64,000 bases of DNA, taken from positions 6,634,001 through 6,698,000 of the forward strand of contig OY756960.1 in the NCBI GenBank assembly GCA_963580455.1, in the 5' to 3' direction. The position numbers and the translations under genes are program-made. The number at the start of each line of letters is the position of its first letter. Position 1 is the first letter of the stretch. Positions 33,183-48,100 of the stretch are shown here, one piece after another. The notes under the pieces were generated by a model. That model was not told the DNA's origin. It ran no database searches and was given only the letters and a program-made list of their open reading frames with translations. Source of the stretch: Euonymus europaeus (Eukaryota; Streptophyta; Magnoliopsida; Celastrales; Celastraceae).

Positions 33183-36100
33183 TTTGGTTGTGACCTCAAG
33201 ATGACGCCACAACTCTTCATCGTGTTCCTTCAAAAGCTGCGACAACCTTGTCATTGTTGAACGAATTCCCACCACACTGTTGTCAAGTTGCTGACAGAAA
33301 TTATCCCGGAATCCACTCAATAACTCAACAAAGCAAAAGAAAGTGTCTGCTTCAGCACATGCCTGCAGGCTTAAATACAGGAAATGGTAAAACAAATGAA
33401 GCAAAAAATGATAATACCCACTACTCATGAGACTAAATTAAATCTAGATGTAAGCCATTGAACTCTACGCAAAATTTTGTTGCTCCTTATAGGCATGCAC
33501 TATTCAATGGGATAATCATCAAAACTTTCTTATGACCAGTTGATTGTTAATATATTAACAGAGTTGATAAGTAAATTGAAGGTGGCACAACTGCAAGCAC
33601 TTTCCATAGCCATGTAAGTAAATTATCAGTATAAGATTTAAACTGCACTTCCTCTCCTATCAACCCAATCCGTACAATATTATTGCAAAAGAATGTCATT
33701 CCTTCTATATAAACTCAAAACAAATTCCAACTGAGAAATAAAATTAAATTAATGCAGTGTAATCTTTCCACTCTACCCAAACAGATTTGGGAATATATTA
33801 TATATAGCAGCATGACCACATTAAAGCATATTGCAAGAGTAGGCAACTCCTGGCGCAATTTTTCCAAGCTTATAATTAGCAATGGCTCATCAGTGACCTT
33901 GCAACTTCATAAGTGATACCAGAAACTGTTGGTCATACAGCTTTAAAAACTCCATTCTATTAAAGGCTAATGTGGGAAACCTCATAACTTTTACTTGGAC
34001 GTTAGACCTACAGAAACTCAAGTGAACGCTTGGAAACTAGCCAAAATCAGCCACAAAAGAATTTAACAATGATATTTTTCTTTTAAGCACTTCCCAGAAA
34101 ATATTTGAAATAATCAACAACATTCATCATTAACAACATGCAGTTTACACACGGAGATGCATGTTGAACAGTGATCAATGATCTTGCTGGAATTGTTATT
34201 TGAGAACCATAGACAATTAAGAGACAAAACTGCATCACATAGTCGCACACCAATCAAACTCCATAAAGATGAGTAGTACCAAGACATAAAGATGACTATG
34301 AAGGTATAACATCAAATCTCAAGATAAATAATTTCCTCCAGAGGAAGAGAAAAAGAGCTAGTCATGTTCAGCCATTATGAACTTGTGCTTCTGTTAAGTA
34401 TTTCAATTTAGTTATTTCCTGGCATTTTTTACTCTCTATTCATGATCATACTTATTGATGCTTACTATATTCATATGCTATATGAAGCAGTTCCAAGAAA
34501 TCACAAGAGTTATCTCCCAACATCTAGTACGAAGTTTGTCTCCAGGATTTAGCCATCTTAAACAGCCCACTTGGTTCTCATGGGAGGCCTCAGACATTGA
34601 TCTTTAGCTGCCTAACAGACAGTGGAAAACAGACATTTGAGAGGCTATACATGTTAATCTACGAGAGGGCAGTAATCTGTCCAGAAAAACCAGTTTCCTC
34701 CATGACATGCCTTAATCAGAGAGTCTAATGGATTTAATATTTATCAGAACATTTATCGCAAAGACCAAAAACACACGATATTTTGAAATTGAATTTAAAT
34801 TGGAACAATAATATAGCACTTGTACAACAAAGATGATGAATGCTAAGTAAAAAAGGGAAAGAATACACATAGTTACCGCATTTTCATCGTCAGGGTCATT
34901 CCTGAATACATAGAATAGCGTCGCCAAAATCTCATTCATCCCTTGAACGTATCTTATCCCCGGATTTAACTTTGCAAATACAACTAATATGTTCTTCAAG
35001 GCTTCCTGAAGATGTGGAAACTATATAGGTCAGCCAATAGACTGAGTACACATCCCACCACTCATCCCATCACGCGCGGGGGGTGGATGGGGTTGGGGTG
35101 GGGGGGTTTGCTATTTCCACATCTTAAACCCTTGTCAAAAGAGTAATCTTAACACTGTGGAGGCTCGCTCTCAGAATGGCACAAAAAAAATGAAGATAGA
35201 AAACAGAACTACCTGATTCGACTTTGCAAACAAAGAGTCACCAGAGAAGAAGTCCATGTCAGGATGAGTGCGCATAACATCTCGGTCAATCTGCTCTATG
35301 ATCTCCGTATCCTGAAAGTAAAAAAATGAATTTAGAATTCTAACACAAACAAAATGAACACTCTTTTTACTACAAGATCATTACCAGATGTTAAGAACCG
35401 TCCTAAAAGGGAAAACTTACATTAATCAATTGATAAGTTAGAAAACAGTATCAATACATCAAATAAGCTATGTAACACGGATACGGATTCAAGATACAAA
35501 TACAACATGACACGGAAACATGAATACATGATTTTTCAAAAAAGTAGAATACGGATACGTTGAATAATTTTTACATAATATATATATGTGTGTGTGTACG
35601 AAAATGCTCACATACGGACGCCCGTATGTGAGCACTTTACGCATCTTGTTTAATTGCCCAGCCTAAAAAGTGTTTTTTATAGTGGGGCCTACTATTTTGG
35701 GGCCCAATGTTTGAATTTCAGGTGTAATAAGCGAACGTCCGTAAGTTTTAAAGTTACAGACATCCGCATGTGAGCCATGTTGTATATATGTATATACATA
35801 TATACATACAGTCAAAATAGATATCGCCTTGAGAGGCCTTAGTCCAGTACAAATATTAGATTGGCCATGAGGTCATAATTCCAGTTTATTAGTCATAACT
35901 CATAAGTTTGCCATTTTATAAGTTTTATTTGACAGGTGTTCTCATATACTAGAGTTTTATTGGACAGATGTCATCCAAAGAGTGTTGTACCTCAATTTTT
36001 GTCCAAACCATTAAGGCTCAATAAGCCATTTAAGTCCTAAGGAATTGATCCAATGAGCAAAAGCATTAAGTCCAAATTCGCCGACCCAGCCGCCTACATG

Positions 36101-39100
36101 CATGTAAACCAAATAAGCCCGAAGAAAAGGCCTGGCCCGTTACTCAAATTGAACCCACACCATTAGTCCAATAAGCCAACAAAGCCAGCCCCTTGTCATC
36201 AACTTAAGAAGAACCCCGGCCCAAAAGATAAACAAACCCTAATGAAAGAAGGAAATGTTGGGGAAGCAAGGGGAAAAAGGGGGGGGGGGGGGCGCCGGCG
36301 CTGGAGGAAAGAGGGAGAGAGAGAAGAGCCGAAGAGAGAGAGAGCACCAAAATTCAAAGGAGAATCCGGCAAATAAAGGAAAGAAAGAAAAAATGAGATT
36401 TGGTTTGACATTAAGGGCCGCACATCTTGATTTTGGGGATTGAAGAAGGGATTTGGTTTGAGTTTGGTGGTATAAAAGGTGATGGCAGAAGCTTTCAAGG
36501 GGAGGAAAAATTTCCTGGAAAGGAGAGATGAGATTAAGAGAAAATTTTCGCGAAAGGGGAGGCTTTTCAGAGAGAAAATTTCGGACAAAAAAAATATGAC
36601 TGGAACTTCTCGGGTAATTCTTAGTTTTTGATTCTTAGGGTTTTGGTTGAAATCCTTTCTCCTCCCAAAAACACTCGAATCCACCACACTACCTCAATCT
36701 CGTTTCTTCTCTACTTTGACCAATTCTTTGTTACCCCGAACCTTTCTGAAATTCATTGTTACCGAACCAGCAGATTCTCACAAACACCATTTTCCAACTC
36801 ACCGGTTTCGTTCCTCTAGTTTCTAGGGGTTTCTTGCGTTTCCTATTTTGGAATACTAGGCTATTCATTGCTTTGATAATTGGAAGAGATTGCTAGGCAG
36901 AATCAAATGACAGGGCTGAGAGAAAGAAATCTTGAAATATCAAGCTTCAGTAGAAGCAGCAAAGGCTAAATATGACAGGGAGTATAGCAAATTGCAAGAG
37001 GCATATTCAGCACTAGAACTTCAAAAGAAGAGGGCTTAGCAAAACGCTAGAAAGACGGAAAATGGGGTGTTTGAATGGGAGGAAGCAAATCAAAAGCAAG
37101 AAATGGCTGCAAAAGACCAAAAAATTCAGCAACTTGAGAAAGAATTGACAAGACAGATGGAGGTGAATGTTACACAAATAGCGGTATTTGAAATTGAACA
37201 AGGACGCTATTGGAAGAAAGAGAGTCTCTAAGGTTAGAAATACAAATCTGGACTCATCGTTATCGGAAATTAATGCAGAAGGAGGTAGATTTAGGCATAG
37301 TGTCAGAAGCATATATGGAGGTACGGAAAAGACATCATGACCTAAAGAAGAAGGTAGAGCATATGAACCAACAAGTGGATCAAGCCCGCGTGAGGTTTCA
37401 ATATTATCAATACAAGGCGGCAGAACAGGTTTTGGAGATCAATGCATTGACAAATGCATACTAGGATAAGAGGGTGACAATATACAGTTTGCTGGACACG
37501 CTATGAAGAATCCAAGAGCATTTTATGTATTTTGCTTATAATCGTCGAAACTGACACGATGTACTCGAGAATCCTATATTAAAAGTGTTATAGATAATGA
37601 ACAACTTCTCGAAGTTCGATATTATTCAAGATTTTTATCATCATGCTTTTTCTTTCATTAATGATCATATTTTTGCACACATTAATTCTTATAAATTTTT
37701 CATTTGCATTTGACAAGGTTTTCTTAATCAAACAAAATTACACCAACAAAAAGCCACTGCCATCCCTATAACACTAGCTCGCAATCACGACCCACTATAA
37801 CGATGGAACCAACGGAACACGAGTACCAATTGAGTCTGGATATGGCAGAATTGAAGGAACAACTCAATCTGTTAATGAAGCAGATGGCCTATAAGGGAAA
37901 GATGGAAGAAAACTCATTAAGGGACAGTAAATGATCGAAATCTCGAGCAAAAAAAAGACCATCAGAATGTTGATTCTTCTCCCTCTAAGGTCGAAGTGTT
38001 GAAAGTAGTAAATGTTATCCCGAAAAAGAGATTGAGAAAGAAAACATCACACGCCTCAAGAGAATGGAACACTGGATGAGGTCAGAAAGAGGGTTTGAGG
38101 CCCTTTCGACTTTAAGTTCTAGGAGTTTAACCTTGATAAAAGATTTACATATCCCGCCGAATTTTAAACGTCCGACATCTGCCATCTTTAATGATTCAGG
38201 GGTACTGCTACATCATCTAACCATGTATTGTAGGAGGATGCATCCCTACATTGGGGATGATAAAATGGTAATACACTTATTCCAGGACACTCTGACGGGT
38301 GCTGCCGAACGATAGTTCAATAGTTTAAATCTTTCAACGGTTGCAACGTGGGAAGACTTAGCTGAGCTATTCACAAAACAGTACAAACACAATGTTGAGA
38401 AGATCCCCACCCTATATGATCTTCAGAATACAGTAATGAGGGAGGAGGAAAGTTTCGGAGATTACGTATACCGTTGGAGAGATTTGGCTAGTCAGATAAC
38501 TTCATCATTATCTAAGAGAGATTTGGTAGACACATTCCTAGACGCATTTCAAGAGTCATACTCATCGAAGATGGTCGGAGGAGGGTATGCAGGTATATAA
38601 GAAACCATACATGCTGGAGAACGAATAGAACGAGGCATAAGAAGGGAAGTATTAACATCAATTTTGACAAATTTTATCCATCGAGAGGTGTAAGAAGAAA
38701 GAGAACGAGGTACACAAAGAAGAAAGAAAAAATGAAAAAGACGTCTCATCCTCTGTAACCATCTCATCCTCTATAATCGTCTTCTTTATTTCTTCTTGGC
38801 AAACTATTGGGTCCTCTTTCATTCCTATCTCATTTGCTTCTGTTGCTGCTTTCCCTTCTCTCTTCTTCTCTGCCTCCATCTCCGTAAGATCGGCCCGAGC
38901 AAAAACCCTGCCTGACCTAGTAACTCCACTTACTCTGGAGATGTTGTCCACCGACTCTTCAACTTTATTGTTTCCATAATTCCATGGAACCTTCTTATTG
39001 TTAGTGTATGCCAACTATGGCAATCGACCCTTTTGTCTTGGATCGTCCTCCACGTAGTACTGTATCACTATTGATTTTGCTGGTCCCCCTCTCTTTGGAC

Positions 39101-42100
39101 CTTGATAAAATCCATCATTGGTCATGTTCACCACTTTTCGTTCTTTATGGCTTTTTCTTACTACAATCTTCTTATCGTCTAACAACAATTGTATCCTCTT
39201 CCGAAAACAAAAACATCTTTCAATCGAGTGACCTTGCACTCCCTTATAGAACTCACAACATTCCTACTCGTCATACCCCTCATACCTTAAGCCGTTCTTC
39301 AACTCTACAATTTGGATGAGCTCTTCCCCTAAGAGGACTTCAAACAACACCCTCATCGACATCATAACCCGTCCAGCATCCCTCACTATCCAATCATCTT
39401 CCTCCACAACATTAACCCCGCCCTCATGGTTAGGAAGTGGGTTCTCATTAACACTTGGCTTCTCAATTGCGTCAAAGTTCAACCATTTTACCTCTACCAT
39501 ACCCTGCACTATTCGTTTCAACGGGAAGCAATCCTCTGTTGAATGCCCCCGCATGCTCCCATGATATAAGCAAATAGCATCCAACTTATACCAATGTGGA
39601 TAAGAAAATGAATAAACTTTCCAAGGAATAGGTGTGATGGCTCCCTGGTCTTATAACTTGGTGAAACATTGAGTGTAATGTGGACGATCCAAGGCCTATT
39701 GGGTAGAGGAATTTGATAATGTGGACGCGGGCTTTGGTAGGTATGTGAGTTTGATGGGAAATAATTACTTTGAAGTGACTGGCAATATTGATTTGGAGCC
39801 GAGTAATGCAACACTCTTGACGTGTTGCTTCGAGGTCGGTAATCAGACACGAGAGAACTATAAGGTAACTGATTATAACTCAGGCTAACATTGTCAACCT
39901 CGTTCTTTTTCTTCTTTCTTCTTACACCTCTTGACGGATCAAACTTGTCAAAATTGATGTTAATGCTATTCCTTTTTATGCCTCGTTCTATCCGTTCTCC
40001 AGCATGTATGGTTTCTAATATACCTGCATACCCTCTCTCGACCATTTTTGATGAGTATGGCTCCTGAAGTGCGTATATTAATGTGTCTACCAAATCTCTC
40101 TCGGATGATAGTGGAGTTATCTGACTAGCCAAATCCTTCCAACGATATGCGCAATCTCTGAAACTTTTCTCTCCCTAATTATTGTATTCTGAAAATAATA
40201 TAGAGTAGGAATCTTCGCAACAATTTGCTTGTACTGCTTGGTGAATAACTCAGCTAAGTCTTCCCACGTTGCAACCATTGAAGGATTTAAACTATTGAAC
40301 AATCGTTCAACAGCACTCGTCAGACAGTCTTGGAAGAAGTGTCAGCATTTTATCATCCTCAATGTAGGGATGCATTCTCCTACAATATATGGTTAGATGA
40401 TCTAGCGATACCCCTGAACCATTGAAGATGACGAATGTCGAGAGCTTGAAATCCGGCAGAATATGTAAACTTGTATCAAGCTTAAACTCCTAAAACTTAA
40501 AATTTCCGGGGCCTCAAACCCTCTTTCCGACCTCATCCAGTGTTCCATTTTCTTAAGGCGTGCGATGTTTTCGTCTTCAAATCTTTTTTTTCGGGATAAT
40601 ATTCACTACTTTCAACACTTCAACATTAGAGGGAGAAGAATCAACATTCTGATGGTCTTTTTTTGCTCGAGATTCCGATCCTTTACTGTCCCCTGATGAG
40701 TTCTTTTTCATATTTCCCTTATCCGCCATCTGCTTCATTAACAAACTGAGCTGTTCCTTCAATTCTGCTACTTCCAGACTCAGTTGGTGCTCACGTTCTG
40801 TTGGTTCCATCGTTGTAGTGGGTCATGATTGCGAGTGAGTGTTATAGGGATGACAATGACTTTTTGTTGGTGCAATTTTATTTGGTTAAGAAAACCTTGT
40901 CAAATGCAAATGAAAAATTTATAAGAATTAATGTATGCAAAAATATGATCATTAATGAAAGAAAATGCATGATGATAAGAATCTTGAACAATATCGAATT
41001 TCGAGAAATTATTCATTATCCATAGCACTTTTAATATTGGATTCTCGAGTACATCATGTCAGTTTCGACGATTATATGAAAAATACATAAAATTCTCTTG
41101 GATTCTTTATAGCATGTTCAACAAACTGTATGTTGTCACCCTCTTATGCTTGTATGCATTTGTCAATGCATTGATCTCCAGAACCCGTTCTGCCAACTTG
41201 TCTTGATAATACTAAAACCTCACACAGGCATGAACCACTTGTTGGTTCATCTGCTCGACCTCCTTCTCTACGTCAGCATGTCTTTTTCGTACTTTCATAT
41301 ATGCTTCTGACACTGTCAAAATCTACCTCCTGCATTAATTTTCAGTGATGATGATTCCAGATTTGTATTTCTAACCTTAGAGACTCTACTTCTTCCGATA
41401 GACGTCCCTGTTCAATTTCAAATAATGCTCTTTGGATAACATTCACATCCATTTGTCTTGTCAATTCTTTCTCAATTTGCTGAATTTTTTAGTCTCTTGC
41501 AGTCATTTATTGCTTTTGATTTACTTCCTCCCATTCAAACACCTTCTTTTCCGTCTTTCTAGCATTTTGCTCAGCTTTCTCCTTTTGAAATTCTAGTGTT
41601 GAATATGCCTCTCATAGTTTGTTATACTCCTTGTCACGCTTAACCTTTACTACTTCAACTAAAGCTCGGTATTTCAATATTCTTTTTTCTCTCGGCCCTG
41701 TCATTTGATTCTGCCTAGCAATCTCTAAGTTTTTCATTCTCCTTTCAGCCCGTTGTGCTTTCTCCTCTGCTTTGGTCACTTTTATTGCCCATTCTCTTCT
41801 TTCTATTTCCTATTGCTCCTTACCAAAGGCACTTTTTCCTTCCTCTAATTGAGCTTTTAGCAAGATATTCTCTTGGCGGATCTTTGTATTCTCTAACTCA
41901 TATCTTGCCTGAGCTTCAGCCATGTAATCTACAGGTTCGTTGAAAGTGTTCACTGGGATTGTAAAACTTTGGACTACTAGTGCAATGCATCCTTTCTTTC
42001 TGTTTGCTTGCCACACCTGGTATCCTTTGCTAGTACTACCTCGATAAATTTCTGTCTTAACTTTATGCGCCTTCTTCCAAGATCTTTTTGATCTCCTTAA

Positions 42101-45100
42101 TTCTTTCAGTTTCATAGTCAAAGACAAAATTTGCTAATCCATGAGTCATCGGGATGAACTATTTGTGTGTCAGTTACCTCAATGCCAATGCAGGAGCATA
42201 TGTAATGGCTCCCCATAATCCCAAGAGAGGAACCCAAGGATAACCTTCACAACGATATATGACCGATCTTGTACCCATCCATGGTGCTTGCCATACAACT
42301 TCATCTAATGTTAACAACAATTCTAACCACCTTTCCGTGCCAGGTGATCTCTTAGGCCATTCAGCAGCAGCAAATTCTGCAATACGGTTACTATATTTGA
42401 TGTATGCTCTTGAAAACTTGACTGTAGGATAGTTGAATTAGGGAAGTGCTGGAAGATGTCTCATTGTCCAAATAGTCAATAGTGTTGCACAGGCTCTGAA
42501 TTTCCCCTTGCCCTGTTCTCTGCAATATTTCAACATTCTAAAAGTCTCAGCTAATATAGAAGGGACTGGATCAGCTTCATTCAAGTATTGTCCAAAAAAG
42601 ATAATTACCCGTCCATCCACATATCCTTTCACTTTTGGGAGAATGGTTGTCCCATATATTAATAAGGCAAAAGCTGGAACAACTGTGTCATTACTCAAAT
42701 GGGCCCGAATATGTTGAATGAGAAAATTGCAAGATATGCATTCACTACTCTTCGCTCTTTTTTTTCTCATCTCCTTTTCAAACTCAGATTTGTGAATTCC
42801 AAGAATCTTGGATAGTGTACCTTTAACCCCCGCCTTACGCCCTAGATTATAGACACCTTTGAGACCTTTTGAAATTTTCAGCAATTCTTCATATTTCTCC
42901 AAAGTAAGGGTTAGGTCATGGATCCCCAGAGTAAAGCAATGATATGATGGATCGAAAAACTCAACATTACTTCTAATAGGGGCACATCAACAGCTACAAC
43001 ACAAAGATATACAATATGACCAAATCTTTAATTGAATACATGATGTCATTTCACACATATGTTATTCCACAAATCTCTTATTTCTTTAAGATCACATCTG
43101 TCAAAGTCTATACTCTTTACAGGAGGTAGTTGCAGATTATCAATAGACTGCAGATCATCTCCTTATTGTCTTTGTCCCCACTGTGATTCTCTGACTACTT
43201 CTTCAACATCTTGCATCCCTTGCTTCATCATCTCAACTAATACAATACTTTTTCCCACGTCCATGAATTACAGATAATGTATCGATTCCAATAATGTCCA
43301 AGATTCCTATGTATGTACTGCAAATTAAAAATATTGTAAAAAGTGAGCATATTTTTAGTAAATAGATCAAATTATTCAGTAACTAGACCTTGTTTTCAGT
43401 ACAAAGACCAAATCACCATACTGATTTTCATGGAATAAACAAATTTTAAAAATCCAAATTTTGCTTGCATATGATAAATCAATGAAAAAAAATTGTTTAC
43501 CTCTTAAATTCAGTAAAAATGGCCTGGTATGTCGTTTGACCCATGATGGCAAAAAAAATAAACCCCTTTGTATGGCTGCACCTTGTATATATATTTTTCG
43601 GAAAAAATTCCATACCTGAAAGAATTTATTCCAAACGCTGGTCGTCCCAAGGCTCAAAGGATGCTCTCCCTGAGTAACTTCTGACCTTGCAAGTGCATCG
43701 CCAGTTCCACCATTTGGCTCGTCATTGTCATAGATTGAGGATTTCTCCAACCTTCTTGTGACTTCTGACTAACCAGTGCAAAAAACATTCAGAAATCCAA
43801 ATCTCTAACTGGGAAGAGGATTTATAAGGTATGCAAACCAGAAAAATAGGGCATGGCTTTTGCACTACAGCTTTGTTAACATTAAAACTCCACCTATGAC
43901 ATTTTACACCAAACTGAGACACGTTTTACTAGCGACATGCCATATCAAACATCCAAGAATTGAAAATAATATTATCATACCTGCTGTAATGTGAGCAACT
44001 TATCAGCAGAGAAAATTCATAAAACATATAATATCATCCGAAGATAAATTGCAAGAAAAATAAAAAAAATAGCATACGTAATTGTTGATGGAGGGAGGGA
44101 TAAAGACTCGATGTTTAGTTTGTAAAAACTCAAACATTCAAGCTCCACCTCAAACTGAAACTCATTTATTACATTCAATTTTGATTTGGCGAGAACTTGA
44201 TAAGCTATTAAGCCAAGCTCACGCAGTTCAAGTCTGAAAAAGTTCCATACAAATATATAAATACATATATATGTGGCATACATTTTATTTTTTCAGTTTT
44301 AATATGACTTGGGTATCCATAAATAGTTCACCAAACTGATTATAACTGATCTTCCAGATAAAACAAGACTTGAGCTTGAACTTTTCACTTATACAGGCCT
44401 AGCCAAGCACAACAATTATCATATTTATCGCTATTCTTTTAAGGAAATGGCATAATAAGTTGATGTCTATACAAGTAATTTTTCCAATTAGTAAACTTAA
44501 AACTTAGTATGTGTAATTGGGAATTAGGTTTCGTAAAACTTACATTCTCTCTATCGAGAGTTCCATATGATTTATGTTACCATATTACAAGCACAGTACT
44601 TTAATGATATTACTACACTACCCTTATACACAACTCATAACACTCCCCCTCAAGCAGGAGCATATATATCAATCATGCCCAGCTTGTTACAAAGATATGC
44701 AACTCGACTCCCATACAGTGGTTTAGTAAGAAGATCTCCCAATTGTTCTCCAGTCTTTACATGGTTTAAGACTATTTCACCAGTTGGTATTTTTCGCCGA
44801 ATAAAATGACAATCAACTTCAATATGTTTTGTACGCTCATGAAAGACGGGATTAGTTGCAATGTGAATTGCAGATCGATTATCACACCACAATTGGGAGG
44901 ATTTGGAGATCAGACATGCTAACTCTTCAAGAAGGTGCCTTAGATATGTCACTTCACTAGTAACATTAGCTAGTGCTCGATACTCTGATTCGGCACTCGA
45001 TCGAGCTACAACACTCTGTTTCTTACTCTTCCAAGACACAAGATTCCCTCCAACAAACACACAAAATCCAGAAGTAGACCGTCTATCATCAGGACAACCA

Positions 45101-48100
45101 GCCCAATCTGCATCAGAGAATCCTTCAATACGAACATGGCCATGATTCTTATACAACAAGCCTTTTCCCGGATGAGACTTCAGATATCGCAAAATATGAG
45201 TTACAGCATGCCAATGAGGAACTCGTGGCTCGGATAGGAATTGGCTTACCACACTGACCGGAAAGGCAATGTCTGGTCTAGTAACAACCAAGTAATTCAG
45301 TTTCCCTACCAACCGCCGGTATCGTTCAGGATCAGAATAAATGTCACCATCTTCCAGGGACAATTTTGCACTAGGTACCATAGGACTGTCACTGGGTTTC
45401 GCATCACTCATACCGGTATCACTCAATAAGTCAAGGACATACTTGCGCTGAGATAAAAATATGCCTTGTTTACTTCTTGTCACCTCAACTCCCAAAAAAT
45501 AACGTAGACGTCCCAGGTCCTTGGTATTGAATTGGGTTTGAAGAAATTGTTTAAGAGAAGTGATCTCAACACTATCACTACCAGTGACAACAATATCATC
45601 AACAAATACCACTAGAAATATATTTCCAGCAGTAGAATTTCTGTAAAACCCGGGAGGTTGCGCAACATAGACCTCTTCCTGTAAATCGCCATGCAAGAAA
45701 GCGTTCTTAACATCTAGCTGATGTAAGGGCCAACCAAAAGAAGGGGCAAGAGATATAAGAACGCGGACAGAACTGAATTTGGCAACGGGAGAAAAAGTAT
45801 TTGTATAATCAACACCATAGACCTGAGCATAGCCTTTGGCGACCAAACGAGCCTTAAGGCGGGCAACGGAGCCATCAGGATTCATCTTCACCACATACAC
45901 CCATTTGCAACCAATCGCCTTTTTTCCCGAAGGTAAGGAAACAAGATCCCAAGTCCGATTCTGTTCAAGAGCGGACATTTCTTCTCTCATTGCTTGGAGC
46001 CAGGTCGGAGAAGAAAGAGCCTCAGGAACGGACGTGGGCACAGAGACAGAATCCAAGGTGGAAATAAATGCCTGCAAAGGGGCAGAAACACCAGTATATG
46101 CAATATGGGCAGAAAGAGGATAGTTACCACACGTTCATCGACCTTTGCGGAGAGCAATAGGTAAATCACTAGATAGATCAGTTGTCGAAGAATCAGATGG
46201 AGGAGGAACAGGTGCTGCAGTAGGAAATTGATATACGGAATAAGGACCGCGAGAATATACCTGGAGGGGAGATGGAGTAGTTGTGGTAACACGGATAAGA
46301 TCATAGCGAAACAAGGAATCAAGCGGGATAGAAACATCATCAAGCGGAACACGGGAAGAAAAAACAGATGACTCATGGAAAGATACATCAGCCGATGTCA
46401 GATAACGCCGCAAATCAGGGGAATAACACCGGTACCCCCGTTGGGTGCGGGAATAGCCCAAGAAGATGCAACAGAGACTCTTGGGGTCCAACTTGGTCAA
46501 ATGAGGGCGAATATCACGAACATAACAAGTACACCCAAAAATCCGCAATGGAAGAGAATGGAGGACAGTGCCCGGAGTAAGAGTATGTAGAGGAATATGC
46601 CCTTGAAGAACCGATGAGGGCATGCGATTAATCAAATATGCGGCAGTCAAGACAGCATCGCCCCAAAATGTTTTAGACACCTTCATATGAAACATGAGAG
46701 CACGGGCCACCTCCATTAAATGATGATTTTTTCTTTCAGCAATGCCGTTCTGTTGAGGCGTATCCGGACAAGAAGACTGATGTATAATCCCATGAGTAGA
46801 GAAGAATGACTGAAATTGAGAAGAGAAATATTCCCGGCCATTATCACTGCGCAAAATACGAATAGGAACAGAATATTGAGTATGAATCTCAGGAAAAAAG
46901 TCACAAAAAATTTTATAAACCTCAGAGCGATCACTTATAAGAAAAAGCCAGGTAACCCGACTATAATCATCCACAAAAGTAACAAAATAACGCAAACCAT
47001 TTTTAGAAATAACAGGGCAGGGCCCCCAAACATCAGAATGAATAATATCAAAGGGAGCCTTGGCTCTTTTATTAAGACGTGGTAAATACGACACACACGA
47101 TGATGTTTAGCAAACTGACAGGACTCACAAAATAACTCAGAAACAGACTCAATAGACGGACACAGACGTTTTAAACTAGATAAATTAGGATGACCAAACC
47201 GACAGTGAAGATCTAAAGGAGAAGTGGACAACAATGCATATAGGACAATCCGTATCCAGCATATAAAGACCGTCTGGAGTACACTGCCCCCTACCAATCG
47301 TCTTCTTCGTCAAAAGATCCTGAAAAACACAGCAAGAAGCATAGAAAGTCACTCGAGAATTCAATTGTTTCATAAGACTGCTAATAGATAGCAGGTTACA
47401 TGGTAAACCAGGTAAATATAGGATAGATGACAGGTCAAAAGATGATGTAGGAGAAGCGTTGCCTTTACCACACACTGGAACAGGATTACCATTAGCTACC
47501 TTCACTGGTGGATAATTAACAAGAGAAGAATAATTTCTGAGCATACCAGTGTCACCAGTCATATGATTGGTTGCTCCAGAATCAATAATCCAAGACTGGC
47601 GGTGAGCAGTACTCAAATAAGCTGACTGCTCAGAAGGTGTAGATGGGGAAGCAGCAGAAAGCGTCTGGTTCGCAAGTAGGCGTGAATACTCCTCTGCTGA
47701 CAGAGTCACAGAACTAGCAGAAGAGTCAGTAGGAGTCACAGTATGAGCAGAGCCACTGGTAGGTGGCTTATCGTGTAATTTCCAGCAGCGATTTTGAGTG
47801 TGGCCAACACCATTACAATGAAAGCAAATGAGTCGACCATCAGAAGTGCGACTAGGACGGCCACTACCACCGCGACCACGAGTACCACCACCACCACGAC
47901 GATCACCAGAAGCAACCAAAGCAGAGTTCTCTAAAGATGAACCAACAGATAAAACTGGACCAGTAGAACGATTAGCCCTGGCATATGCCTCAGTCAGTGA
48001 GGTCTCTTTGCTAGAGAGAATTTGAGCGCGTGCCGTCTCAAACTCGGAACGCATACCACTCAAGAAGGCAAAAATGGCCAACTGTTCTCGCTGTTTCGAC

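Noticed and set aside
36199..36687. 162-codon minus-strand ORF and 62-codon Gly-rich plus ORF
   Set aside because: Low-complexity translations of purine/pyrimidine-rich and poly-G sequence, without domain support.
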